DNA of 64,000 nt from Azadirachta indica. Its lineage: Eukaryota > Streptophyta > Magnoliopsida > Sapindales > Meliaceae. The notes below the pieces were generated by a model. The model worked only from the letters and a program-made list of their open reading frames with translations, searched no databases and was not told the origin of the DNA. The translations under genes were made by a program, and so were the position numbers. The stretch covers positions 627,452 to 691,451 of the forward strand of contig CM040450.1 of the NCBI GenBank assembly GCA_022749755.1, in the 5' to 3' direction. Positions 9,450 to 21,385 of the stretch are shown here, piece after piece. Position 1 is the stretch's first letter. Each line of letters begins with the position of its first letter.

Positions 9450-12400
9450 CTTTGGTAAAAATATCTACCATCTATTGTTGGCTTGGTATGTGTTGAATTC
9501 TGATTTTGTCTGTAGCCACTTTTTCTCTTACAAAGTACAGGTCAATTTCTATATGTTTAGATTTGGCATGGAAGATAGGGTTGCCTGCCATGGCTTATAC
9601 ACTTATGCTATAACTCCAAATCACTGGTATTGTTGAGAAAGGCATGTTTAATTCCTAACCAATGAATTTATCCAGGTACTTTCTCTACATGTATATGCTA
9701 TAGCTCTATATTTTGACTCAACACTTGATCTTACCACCACTTGCTGTTTTTTCGAGCTTTAGGATACTAGGTTTCCCCCCAAGAAATGCAGTAACCACTA
9801 ATTGACTTCTTATCATCAATATTCACAACCTTAATCTACATCACCATAGCCTATTAGGTTAAGTTGTTTGATACATTAAACTCCAAGCCATATTCCTTTG
9901 TATTCTTCAAAAACCTCAATAGTCTTTTGCATGCATTATAGTGTGGTATCAATGGTCTTGCCATGAACTAGCTTAGTTTGTTCGTAGCAAAAGCTAACTT
10001 TGGTCTCGTTAAGGTTGAATATTAGAGTGTACCAATTACACTTTTGTATAGAGTTTCATCTTTGAACTCATTTATTTCAATTTTGGATAATTTCTCTCAT
10101 AGTGCTAATGTTTGTGTTTGTTCCCTTATAGTTACTTATATTGCCTCTATTTAGTAGTTTAGAAATGTACTTGCTTGGAGAAAGAGTAAGCTTTAACTTA
10201 GTCCTAGTAACTTCAATCCTTAGAAAGTAGTGAAGTTGTCCTAGGTCCTTTAAAGTAAAGGCTTGATACATTCTTTGTATGGTTTCTTTTATTTGAAAAT
10301 TGTTGCTACCTGTTACCACTATATCATCAACATAAATTAAGACAATCATTAAGTCTTCACCATGATTCTTAAAGAATAGAGATAAATCACATTTTGAGTT
10401 GTCAAACCCTTACTGCTTCAGGACATTCTTTAGTTTCTCAAATCAGGCTCTAGGAGCCTGCTTTAAGCCATAGAAGGCTTTCTTCAGCTTGCAAACATGA
10501 TTAGGTTTTGTTGCATTAGCAAATCCTTCAGGTTGTATCACGTATACTATCTCTAATAAGTCTCCATTTAGGAATGAATTGTTGACATCTATTCGCCTAA
10601 GGTCCCAATTTTTTATTACAACAAGACTTAGGATAATCCTAATTGCAGATGCCTTGACGACTATGCTATATGTCTCATTATAGTCCACACATGCTGTTTG
10701 ATGGAAATCCTTGGCAACTAGTCTTGCCTTAAATTTGGAAATTGTTCCATCTGTCTGTGTTCAATTTAACCTTATAAATCATTTGTTACCTAAACGTGTC
10801 ATGTCTGGTGTGTAAGGCACAAGTGAGCAGGTTTAGTTCTCTTTAAAGGCATTAAGTTCTTCCTTCATTGCTTAGCTCCAATTTGAAAAGGTTGCTTGAA
10901 CATTCATAGGAATCTTAGTTGGTCGTGCTCTAAGGTAATGCTTGTGTAAACTTATGGGTTCAAAATTTCAGCTTTACCTTTAGTTATCATAAGACGAGTT
11001 GGTGGCAAGTTTTAGGTATTTTGTGGTGTATATGTTTCTATTGGTTATAAATTTGGTGAGGTACTATGTGATTAAAGGTCAGAATCTAAGATGTAAGTGT
11101 TTAGGCTATGTTAACAAAGGTTTTGAAAGGTCTCTATTACTACTTCTTGAGTAGGAGAATGAGTTATATCATCTGATGTGAAGTGATTTGCTAGGAGGTT
11201 GCTTGATTAAGGATTGATCATATAAAACTGACCAAGAAGTCTAAAGAGTTTAAGATACACAAGTGCTTGATTATTCTTGAATTGAGGGTCATTTTCAAAT
11301 GGAAAGGAGTTTTTATTTAAGGTTACATGTCTGCCAATGTATATTCTACTTGTACAATGTAAGCATAGATATCGTTTATGATAAGAACTTAATCTGAGCA
11401 AGAAATATTTAGATGTGTGAAAATCTAACTTATGCTTGTTGTAAAGTCTCAGGAAAGGAAAACATTCACACCCAAAAGTCTTTATCATGGCATAATCAAG
11501 TTTGGTATGGAAAAGAGCTTCAAAGGGTGATATATCTCCTAAAATAGGGGTGACAATTTTGTTTATGAGAAAGGTTGTTGTGTTAAAGGCCTCCCACAAG
11601 AATTTGAGTGGCACATTTACATGTGATATGATGGTGAGACTTGTTTCAACAAGATGTTTATGCTTCTTTTCTACTTTTCCATTTTGATGATAGGTATGTG
11701 GGCATGTGAACCTCACATTTATTCTCTCTTACTTTAGATAGGATTCAAAGATTCTAAAATCACTACCCATATCACACTGGAAAGATTTTATTTTCCTATC
11801 TAGCATGGTTTCAACTTGAGCTTTAAAGTTTTGGAAGGTGTTGAGTGCTTCGACTTTGGTCTTTAAGGGTTATGTCCATGTAAGGCTAATCTTGTCATCA
11901 ATGAATGCTATGTAATATCTATATCTCTAGTGAGATAAAACTAGCATTTGCCCCCAAAGATCAAAACGTGTGATCACTAAAGGTCTTGTTGTTTTGGTCT
12001 CAGTTCCCTTAAAAGTTAGTTTGTGTAGTCTGCCAAATTGGCATGCTTTGCAAAAAGACATCATAAAGTTTTCATTAATATCAAGAAAAGTAAATTTGAT
12101 AGACATTTTTGGAAAGAAAGAAAATGCTGATTTCCTAAATTCTTATGCTATACATTCCAAGCCTTATCTATATTTATTTATTTCTTGGTTAACTCTGAGT
12201 TGTGTATATAGGTAGACAGCATGGATTCTAGATTCTTGGGTGCTATTCCTTTTGGGTTGAGTCAAAGAGAATGAAAAGGGATATGAGATGAGACTGGAAG
12301 GGTAACATAACAGTTGATATACCCATCTTTAGTCACTCCTTGCAACAATATTCTCTTATGCATTTTGTTCTTTATCAAGCATACGTGTTTGTCAAACAAA

Positions 12401-13420
12401 ATATTGATATCATTATCAGTAATTAGTTTAGAAATACTAATTAAACCTTTTGTTATTGCGAGTATATATAAAATATTTTTCAAATGGAGTTGCTTGATGG
12501 TTTGTGTGTGATTGGTAGTTAAAGATGCATAGCCAATATGAGTGATTTTGAGTAAATTTCTATTACCTACTACTATATGGTCATTGCCTTTGAATTGTCC
12601 CTAGAGAGAGATTTGCAAGATTATTGGTAACATGATTGGAAGCACCATTGTCCAGATACCAAGCAAGATCAAGAGTGGTCTCAATAGTTGCAACATAAGC
12701 TTTCTTTTGATTGTTTCTTGCAACAAACTATAGGGTAAACTTTTTATTGAATTGATTCCAACATTTGTAACCTTCATGACCTAATTTTAAGCAAATATAA
12801 CATTCTAGTTTATTGCCATCTTTACTAGGTTCTTTGTCTTTGCCACAATATTGAGGATTTTCAGCATGCTGATTTTGATTGACACCACTAGTCTAGTTTT
12901 TTTTATAGAAATTCTTGTATCTTGATTGCACATAGTTTGTAGAGATGCTAGTGCCTAGGTTGATGCTTATAGAGGACTAATTCTTTTCCACCTCATGGCT
13001 AACAAGTATAGAATAAACTTTTTGGAGAGGTAACTTTTCAGATCTTAAGGTGATGTTGACCACTATTAGGTCATATTCAGACCCTTGACCCTTCATGAGA
13101 AAGAGATCCAAATCGTCATCAAGCACTTGATTTCCAGTAGACCTTAATCCTTAGAAAGTAGTGACTTTACCTTAAAGTAATAATTCATCATCGACATGTC
13201 CTCTTTTTCGTAATTGGCATTTCACTTGTAAGTTGCATTGTTCTTGTAGTGGTTTGGACTGAGAAGTCTTCTTGTAAAGCACTCCATAAGTCAAGAGAGC
13301 TCTTACATTCCATAATAGTGCCTAGAATACCTTTAGTTATGAAGGACAGTAGCCCGCTTATTAGTATTTGATCCTACCTTTCCCATACCAAGTACTCAGG
13401 TCTAATAGCAGTGATTACAT
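9450..13420 (-). pseudogene. Copia 2 gag-pol relic
   Basis: From high to low: gag with a zinc knuckle near 12760-12806 (CYICLKLGHEGYKC, a C-x2-C-x4-H-x4-C pattern); pre-integrase at 12483-12262; integrase core and C-terminal part at 11716-11207, with HQNGKVEKKHKHLVET and FGCECFPFLRLYNKHKLDF; and reverse transcriptase at 10688-10443 (AFYGLKQAPRA) and 10349-10077 (LIYVDDIVVTGSN). Decayed RNase H reaches about 9450. Frameshifts and stops occur between and within domains. The RT YVDD is intact but the protein is not. Confidence 0.88.
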
Positions 13421-13647
13421 TGTATTCCTAGTCTATGTTCACATTCATTCTTCTAGGAATTAATTGATTGCCATATATGAAGCTTTCAAGACCATTTGCT
13501 TTTATGCTAGAAAGAACTTGCGTCTTCTATAGGAGGTAACTGGTGTTGGTGAGTCTTATGGGAGTTGCAAATGCAAAAAGGGTGTTTGACTGAGTTATTG
13601 CGGCAGCATTCAATGTAGTGGTATTGTTATTGTTGCTGGTAGCCACG

Positions 13648-13659
13648 GTTCTGATACTA
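13648..13659 (-). other. Degraded primer binding site of Copia 2
   Basis: The minus strand reads TAGTATCAGAAC, two transitions from the initiator tRNA-Met type TGGTATCAGAGC, immediately inside the 5' LTR. Confidence 0.75.
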
Positions 13660-14013
13660 ATTTTTGGGTGTAAAGCTATGTATATTGCATTGATTCGACA
13701 ATATAGAAAACTTTACAAATAGTACCGTTTTATATAGGCAAGCAGAGTGCAAGCTAACCCTAATGTCTAATGTACATTTTATCCTATTATAGTAAAGTAT
13801 GAACATACTATCATCACCATCAAAAGCTAAAATATGTCATTTAGTGTATTGTGTATATGATCTCTACAATGCATATTTTCACAGTATATATATGTAACTT
13901 TCTTGTCTTCTTGTATTTGTTAATAGTAGTTTTTTTTTTTTTGTAGTTGGGCTAGGCAAGTGTTTAATCTTTCTTAGACTTGAGTGACTGGTCTTGGCCC
14001 AATTTTTTCAGCA
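13658..14013 (-). repeat. 5' LTR of Copia 2
   Basis: 356 bp, ending TTTTTTCAGCA on the plus strand next to the target repeat GTCTC. Shares with 9017-9373 a block around AACTTTACAAATAGTACC and a block around ATATATATGTAACTTTC. Confidence 0.88.
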
Positions 14014-14286
14014 GTCTCGAGCCACTTTTTTAGAAGAGACCATGACGGTGCATGTAGAACCTTGCCATAAAGTCGTGATGGGATTGTGTTTTCATGCAAG
14101 TTCGGCAAATGAAACCTATGGTTCCTCAGCCACTTGAAAAAAGTTTCTGAGCAACTACGACCACCTTGGGCTTAATGGTAGTTGCAATTGTAACTCTTCT
14201 ATGCGATGGTGTGGATGCTCAGTCTTCATCATTCATGCAACCTATACTAACACAGCTACAATTATTCCTACAATCTCGTTATCAAT

Positions 14287-14766
14287 AATATTAACAGAAT
14301 GAAGAATTTTTGTTTTATTTAAGAAGATGCAATCTTTGATGAGATTTCATTTTAATTTACAATTAAGATGGAAGAAAATCAACATATATAATAATATAGT
14401 ATTGTGTTGTTTTATATCTTAAACTTTCAACATTTGATTTTAAGTTTGGTTCGTGGCTGAGGATATACATTTAGTTGTTATTTAAAACAAAGTAAACAAA
14501 AGCTTCATCTATGTGCATCTAAATATATATAGAAAATGACAATGTTGTAGTTCGATCTAACTCTACTTCATTTCCCCTACTAAATAAAATACCCAAAAAC
14601 CAAGCATTAAAAATCTTCTATTACCTTTATTACTATTAACGTGTAAAAAACATAATAAGGACAAAATCCAAGATCTTTTTCACTTCTATATTAAATTACT
14701 AAAAATCAAAAAATTATTTAATGTACTTTTATTGCTAGGAAGAAAACATTAAACTTAAATAAAATA
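14287..14766. other. Decayed P450 upstream region and AT-rich spacer
   Basis: The part next to the pseudogene (about 14287-14400) matches sequence upstream of the intact P450, but with the 5' UTR and TATA box segment missing. The rest is AT-rich with no gene, TATA-plus-ORF arrangement or repeat end that I can support. Confidence 0.6.
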
Positions 14767-14771
14767 ATTAC

Positions 14772-15558
14772 TATTTAGAAAAGAATATCTTGGGGCCAGT
14801 AAGGCCCGACACTAGAAGTACCAAAGATGTCTCAATCGAATTGAACAAGCCAAGTAATGATATAGTTCACTTTGAGACAACCCATGCGATATCTCGAGGC
14901 AAATTACTGTCAACACCAGATGGTTGGACTAACCGAACTTCAGATATTTGGTTGAGGCAAGCAGAGGATTTTCACCTCAGAGATCATGGGGATAATCACT
15001 CAGGACCCCAATTCCCTTAAGGTTTGCCTTATGGTTATCTGTTATCCAAATGACATGGACCACATCTCCTGAAAACTCTCACTGTAGTCAACTAACACCC
15101 GAATATCTTAGAGAAGGTCTTCATCTTTAGTTGGCAGATGTTGTAAGCTCGGGAAGAAAAGAAAAAGTTCTACCGCAAAAGAGTTTCTAGAAAAGACCCA
15201 GTCGCAATAGAATGCTATGAATCTCTCGAAATAGATGCGTAAAATCCCACCTTTCGTGAAAATCTCACCAATTTAACTCTTTATTCAGGTTTGATGCGAG
15301 TAGACTCAAACTAAACATATGAAAGGTGAGAAATCAAGGAGACAGATATGTGCAATTTCCTTACACGTATCTAAACTCTGCAAAATTCCTATCTTATTAA
15401 TTTTTTTTTTTTACACAAAACCATCTCTTACTTAAGCATAAGAGATTTTTATTGAGAAACCAACTTTCCTTTAATTGTGTTTCCTCTTGCAGGTTCATCT
15501 ACAAGATGACAAAGGACTTATTGTTTGATATCAAGTTGTTAAGAATTCAGTATCAACA
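14772..15558 (+). repeat. 5' LTR of Tat-like element
   Basis: 787 bp. It starts TATTTAG where the 3' copy has TGTTTGG (two G-to-A changes) and ends TATCAACA. Matches 23178-23997 over its length, for example GCCAAGTAATGATATAGTT in both. Confidence 0.88.
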
Positions 15559-15559
15559 G

Positions 15560-15577
15560 TTGGCACTGTCTGTGGGA
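15560..15577 (+). other. Primer binding site of Tat-like element
   Basis: TTGGCACTGTCTGTGGGA, one base after the LTR. It fits the TTGGCGCCGTC-type site of this plant gypsy group with two transitions (G to A, C to T), as expected from cytosine deamination. Confidence 0.75.
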
Positions 15578-15772
15578 AGCTGGACAAGAAGCCATTCAAG
15601 TTCAAATTTCCCTCAACACTCTTAAATCAAATAGGAAAATAGCTGTAGAAGAAAGTTGGGGTCAACCATGAAAAACCATTGGTTATATAAAAGAACTAAA
15701 AAATTTGCGTACTTGCATGGATGAGCACAAGGAGGAGTTTGACTTTGGGGTAAATTCTAATTTACAGCCAAG

Positions 15773-18170
15773 ATGCTACTAATTCTGAAGAGTTTGACTC
15801 TTTATGAGCTCAAAGAAGTGGAGATGTTGAGGAGCAAGATGAGCCACCTTGAAAAGAAACTCAGCAAGCTCAAAAAGATAATTCGTGGGAGAGAAAGAAT
15901 TGTTCGAGCTCTTGGTGTGATAGCCCAACCAGAATACGGAGAAGACCTTCTAAAAGAAGGCGACGAAGCTCAGAGTGATTCACCTCTGCGAAGGCAAATA
16001 TCATGAGAAAGGTCTAGTACAAGCAGACCATAAGAGAAAAATCCTACGTGGAGTAAAAAGTACACAGAAGTTTAAAGGAGGAAAGCAAAGGTCGTTGAGC
16101 ACCAATTACCAATAAAATTACCACACATGAACCCAAAAATACTGGTTGTAGTACTAGATGGGCCAACGTATAGACTAACACAGCTAGTGTAATCGAGAAA
16201 GCTCAAAATATGCCCATGAGCAAAATATAGATTCATTTGACATATGGTCCTACTTAAACTAAAAGTGTCAAAAGGATAAGAATTTGTCTGCATAGGTAGA
16301 AATCCAAATGAAGTAGCAAACTAGGATCAAAATGAGATTCAAGGTAAGAACATTATAGAATAAGTAATAAGCAAGCGATACATGGAACAATGCATCAAAA
16401 AGGCTATAGAAGAGCTTGAGGCTCGAAGAAAACAAGAATAACAATTATAAAACAGCTGAACAAGATTAAGCTTTATGTTGGGTTCTCCTTTTACAAGAGA
16501 AATCATGGAGCGACACTTCATGTGGAATTGTTTTAAGAAATGATGTTGATTCAGGAGTTGAATAAGCTTCAACCTTAACTTTGGAAAATATTATCGAAAT
16601 TTGAAGCTTGGTATAATAGAAAGCTTTAATCATTGTCCGATGCCTTTGTAAATGAATTTCGAGGTACAACCAAAACCATGAAAAACCCAAGTTCATTATT
16701 ACTGCTGAAGCAAAGGTATGATGAAAGCCTCAGGAGTTTCATGAAAAGATACCATAATGAAGTGATGGAATTTGGGGGTTATAACCATCCTTTGGCACTC
16801 TAAGGCTTACGGAGAGGATTAAAGTTAATAAAGAATTTTACATAGTCCATAAGCATACTGTAAGCACATACGAGTTTGCCAGAAAAGAGCTTTTAACGAG
16901 ATAGAAATTAAGATCAGATGCTTTTAAGGCAGAAGAAAAAAAGTTTGGGAGCTCTTCGTCTCAAGATAAATCTCATAGAACCTAACTTGGAGATAGGCAG
17001 GATGTGAAGGATATCCTATAGATGGTTTTAGGTTAGGTCAAAGAAAGGGCCGTGACTTTTAGCGACTACAATTTGAGGGATGAAATGATATAATGCCAAT
17101 AAAGGATAAACTGCCACCGCCACCTTAGGAAGGGCAAAAAAAGGTTACATAGGTACGAGTAGGAGGAAGTTCACTTTGCTCAATACACCTTTATCAGAGA
17201 TATATAAGATCATTAAAGACTCTAGAACGATGTTGCCTTGGCCTCAACCTTTGAAGTCTAAGTAAAAAAAGAGATATTAAGATAAGCTCTATGATTTCCA
17301 CTAGAACTATAGGTATCTTACCGATCATTGTGCAGAATTGAAGGAACAAGCAGAGGTGTTGGTTAGAAACAATTATTTGAAAAAATATGTGGACCAATCA
17401 CGAAGAGGGAATAATTTGAACCACGACGATCATAATATGGATTATATTGATAGAAGTATGGTGATATTTGGCAGTTCTTCATTGGCTAAAAATTTCAATA
17501 TAGCAAGCAAAAATTACTCCAAATACTTTATACTAAACCATACTATGAGAGTTTACATCTTCAATGTACGTGCTGAGGAGAAGCCTAAGATGGGCACTAT
17601 ACTTACCATGTTCATAGATGAAGACGAGACAAGGGTAAGTTATCCTTATAATGATGCCTTAATGGTCAGTCTCGGAGTTGGGCCATCAAAAGTGAACACA
17701 ATACTGATAGATATAGGTATGTGCCAACATAATTTTCAAGTGCACATTAGACTCTATGAAGATAGATGACCTTCAATTATGGTTAGCAGTTATAGTCCTA
17801 TATAGATTAGAGGAGTATTGTACCACACCTTTAGGCATAATATAATTGCCTATCACCATATGAAGTCTTACCTATAAATAAAAAAAATACTATATTGACT
17901 TTCCAAGTAGTGGATTTGAAAATACCCTATACCATAATTCTGGGAAAGCTGTTTTTTATATTGACAATAACAGTTGAGTGCATGCATTATCGAAAGCTAA
18001 AATTATAAACGAACGTGGCTGTGGTGTGGTTCGAGGGGATAAGAAGAAAGCTAGAAGTTACTTTGTAGCATTTTTGCGGATATCTTATTGCATCACTAAA
18101 CAATCTTCAAAAGAGGTACAACAAGGTGATGACACAAAAAACCTTGAACATACAAAGATCTTAAAATAGC
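15773..18170 (+). pseudogene. Tat-like gag-protease relic
   Basis: 15773-16006 is an open, charged, coiled-coil-like segment (many K, E, L) in the Gag N-terminal position. About 16690-16880 reads, with breaks, as the conserved Gag block (LLKQRYDESLRSFMKRYHNE). Around 17285-17400 there is a decayed zinc-knuckle region ending in LKEQAEVLVRNNYLKKYV. 17338-17769 contains the protease-like PYNDALMVSLGVGPSKVN, where the expected active-site D-T/N-G reads LIDIGM, so the aspartic protease would be inactive. Homology to the 'DDALVV...VDNGSS' block of plant gypsy polyproteins is by recognition, not alignment. Confidence 0.75.
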
Positions 18171-18289
18171 TAAATAAGAAGTTTGGTCGTGAAGAAATAA
18201 GGCCTGTGGAAAAACCCTCAAAAAGGCTAAAAAATATGGTTCTAGATCTTAAAAACCTCAAGAAGACATATTGATGAGGTGTTGTAAAT

Positions 18290-19680
18290 GAGAAGTTTTA
18301 CATTGCTATATCCGGGTGCTTGACATCGAAAGAGGCAAAATATGTACTAAAAGACGTTCATATAAGGATCGTGGAGATCATGGAAATACTCAATCCTTGG
18401 CCCATAATTCGATAATTTTACTTAGAGAATTGTTCATATATGTGTGTTTATGACTAAATATAGATTTTCTAAATTCTTTATTATTATTTATGTTTTAATA
18501 ATACCAATAACATTCGAATTTTGTTATTCCTCGAATAGTTAAGGATTAGTAATTCTTTTCAAAATCGAATAGATTAGGTATTTGCCATCTATTTTCACTG
18601 TTCAACATTTTGACAAAATGAAAAAACCATTGTTTAGCTCTTTGATAACATTAAAAAACCACAAGCTATGCTCTCCCTCTCTATCTGTCCAAGGGATCGA
18701 AGGGCAGAGGCTTTTGGCGTCCCCTCTTGTAAAGAATTGGGGCCTTATAATCTTCGCCAATATACTTTTCTCGACCATGCTTTTTTCCTTTTTTCTAGGC
18801 ATTAGAAGTAAAATATTTAAATAAAATAATAAAAACATAAAATAAAGTACTAAATATAAATAGATAAAGAAATTGTGGGTTATATTGTTTCTACGATTAC
18901 TTCTTAAACGATAAGGTCCTCTTTATACACCGGAGCCCCTTTCTTCATTTAATCAATGCTATTAGAGTATTAAGGCAAAGATATTATTGCCTTACCCTAC
19001 ACCAGGATGCCATATGCCATCATTACTGATAATGGGAAGCAATTTGATAGTGAAAGATAGAGAAGATTTTGTTCCAACCTGAACACGACTTAAGATTCAT
19101 GTTGCTGCTCACCAAAGGCAAAAGATGCAAGCTGTTAACATGATCATTTAGAAAGCCTCGAAGAAAAGGCTAAATGGTCATAAAGAGCATGGGTGGATGA
19201 GTTGCCTCAGGTGTTATGAGCCTACAAAACTAATACCCAATCTCTAATTGCTAAATACCTTATTCATTGGCTTTTAGCTTTGACATAGAAGTTCTAATCA
19301 AAATTAGGACTCCTACATTTCAGGCCAGGCATTTTAAGAAAAAAGACAATAAAGAAGTTGTGCATAAGGACCTGGATTTACTCCAAGATAAGAGAGACCA
19401 AGTACTGGTAAAATTAGATATATATTAGTAAAAAGTGGCCAAATACTACAATAAAAATGTTTGCCTTTAGATATTTTAGGTAGGAGATCTTGTATTGAAA
19501 CTAGTCACGTTGAATACAAGAAATCCTGGAGAATGAGTGATGGGAGCAAATTGGAAAGGACCCTACAAGGTCATTATAATCACCCAACTAAAGGTGTATA
19601 AGCACCAGTATTTGGATGGAAGAAAGGTGAAAATGTCTTGGAACATTGAGATGCTCAAGGTATAATATCCTTAAACCAAG
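18290..19680 (+). pseudogene. Tat-like integrase relic
   Basis: 18290-18420 reads CLTSKEAKYVLKDVH, the N-terminal zinc-finger entry of gypsy integrases. About 500 bp of unrelated sequence (18420-18960) interrupts it. The core resumes near 19000 with MPYAIITDNGKQFDS (the DNG aspartate), then WVDELPQVL-AYKT, and at 19370-19680 the C-terminal block (VAKYYNKNV, VGDLVLK, NWKGPYKV). Many stops and frameshifts. Confidence 0.82.
18420..18960. other. Foreign segment inside the integrase relic
   Basis: Sequence with no integrase similarity between the zinc-finger and core remnants. It holds short open frames on both strands (18582-18824 and its complement) and ends with a homopolymer-rich tract near 18830. 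It may be a small insertion, but no terminal repeats were found. Confidence 0.4.
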
Positions 19681-19919
19681 AAGACATCTTTGTGGTAGGT
19701 TTATTATTGATTAATTAATAAAACTTTGTTTTTTAATATGCATAATATATACTTGAAATATACTTGAATTAACTGTGGGATATAAGTGCTTAGACAGAAA
19801 AAGGAGTATATATATTCGTATATAAGCATGCACAAGAAAGAGAAAGGCCACTCTTTTGGTCAACTTTAAAGGCATAACAAGATTAGATAACGCCCAATCG
19901 AAATCTCATATCCTACTAA

Positions 19920-20895
19920 AACTATGCCCCTTACTTAATCGAAAAAAGAATAGTGCTTGAGAACCCATGGTAGCAGATTCTCAACTTGAGCTTATTATTA
20001 TTTATGTTAGGTGAAAAATAAGCCCCCACTCAGCTAAAAAAAGAATAGTGCTTGAGAACCCATCTCAGCATATTCTTGGCTCGAACTTGTTATTATTTCA
20101 TGTCAGGTGAAAAATACACCCCTGCTCAGTTGAAAAAAGAATAGCATTTGATAACCTATCTCAATATATTCTTAACCTGAGCCATTATTATTTCATGTCA
20201 GGTGAAAAATATGCCTTACTTGGTCGAAATTAAGATAATGCTTGAGAGCCCATTTCAATATATTCTCGACCTAAACCCATTATTATTTCATGTCAAGTAA
20301 AAATATGCCCTGCTTAGTCGAAAATAGGATAATGCTTGAGAGCCCATCTTAGTATATTCTTGACCCGAGCTTATTATTATTTCATATCGAATAAAAAAAT
20401 GCCCTCGCTTGATTGGAAAAAGAATAGTATTTGAGAACCTATCTCAGCATATTCTTGATTCGAGCCCATTATTATTTTATGTGGGGTAAACATAATGCCT
20501 ATGCTTGGCCAAGAAAAGAATAGTGCCTAAGAACCCATCTTGACACATTCTTGACCCGAGCCCATTATTGTTTTATGTCTGGTAGAAAATATGCCTATAC
20601 TTGATCAAAAAAAAGAATAGTGTTTGAGAATCCATCTCAACATATTCTCAAGCCGAGCCTATTATTATTTCATATTGGGTGAAAATGCATCCTTACTCGG
20701 TTAAAAAGAGAAGAGTATTTAAGAATCTATCTTGGGAAATTATCAAAGTTAGCCCACTGTCATCTCATGTTAGGTGAAAAATGTGCCTCAGCTCAATTGA
20801 AAAGAGAAGAGTATTTGAGAGTCTATCTTGGGAAATTCTCAACGTAAGCCTTTTATTTGCTCATAATGAGTGAGAACTATATTTTAAGAAGTAAT
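19920..20895 (+). repeat. Ten-unit 95-bp tandem array in gypsy 3' region
   Basis: Units start at about 19947, 20042, 20138, 20233, 20326, 20421, 20517, 20613, 20708 and 20804 (spacing 93-97 bp). Consensus landmarks are AGAATAGTGCTTGAGAACC, CATATTCTTGACCCGAGCC, ATTATTATTTCATGT, and GGTGAAAAATATGCC. The last two units are shifted to AGAAGAGTATTTGAGA. Not coding. It lies between the integrase remnant and the antisense ORF, the position where Tat/Ogre-type elements are known to carry satellite-forming repeats. Confidence 0.92.
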
Positions 20896-21385
20896 GCTCG
20901 AAAACGTCTTCCAAATTACTTTCTTATATGCTTAAATACTGCCTATGTTATATTGTGATAAGATTCTTTGAATGATTGCACCGGTTTGAGTTATCAATGT
21001 GAATTTAGATCAAAATTTTTAAAGTACTTATGTGAAATGATTTGTCTAACTGAGCAACTAGCGGTAACAAAATTCTGAGGCAAAAATTTAGTTAAGCTAT
21101 TAAAGCAAAACATCCCACTTGGGGATTCAAGTTCCTATAAAGCAAAATACCCTACTTGAGGCTTATGTTTATGACAAATAGAAAATACCTTACTTAGAGG
21201 TTCTAATTAACATACAAAAAAGAAGAAAAACAAATTCTTAGTGGTCACTTACTTCTTTTGGGATGACCTTGAGCCATGGAATGTTCCAATGGTATTCGAG
21301 TCTCTACAATTCCCTAGGGTAGGATATCACTAGTTAGGCTCCTTTTAGAGGCAAACACTTTAGCATCCTTAAGATTGAAATCTGC

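Larger units (their letters stand above)
9017..14013 (-). mobile_element. Ty1/copia retrotransposon inserted in P450 exon 1
   Basis: A 5.0-kb element, minus orientation, between perfect 5-bp target repeats GTCTC (9012-9016 and 14014-14018). The intact paralogue has a single copy there, in ...CATGTCTCGAGC. LTRs are 13658-14013 (5') and 9017-9373 (3'), about 87% alike by eye, so it looks older than Copia 1. The outer end is TGYTGAA; the inner end near TAATTTTTGGGTG is decayed, so the exact inner border is uncertain by a few bases. Coding parts are all broken. Confidence 0.92.
3256..14286 (-). pseudogene. Cytochrome P450 (CYP76A-like) pseudogene split by two Copia elements
   Basis: Decayed paralogue of the intact P450 at 44389-45998. 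Exon 1 is 14286-14019 plus 9016-8390, the intron is 8389-8321, and exon 2 is 8320-8210 plus 3738-3256. The start codon is ATT (14284-14286) and codon 15 is TAG (14242-14244). The I-helix AGTDTT reads ARTNTT, the heme signature FGSGRRMC reads FGSGCRMC followed by a small deletion, and the C-terminal coding is shortened. KETLR and PERF remain. The first Copia (3739-8209) lies in exon 2, between gcttc and acttc. The second (9017-14013) lies in exon 1 between perfect GTCTC repeats. About 100 bp holding the 5' UTR and TATA box of the intact gene is missing upstream. It cannot encode a working enzyme. Confidence 0.93.

Noticed and set aside
18582..18838. Overlapping open frames on both strands inside the integrase relic
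   Set aside because: Mutual shadows in an inserted segment; neither shows a domain.
19700..19830. Possible promoter-like TATATATTCGTATATAAG region
   Set aside because: TATA-like sequence is expected by chance here, lies in the gypsy internal region and no gene follows on that strand.
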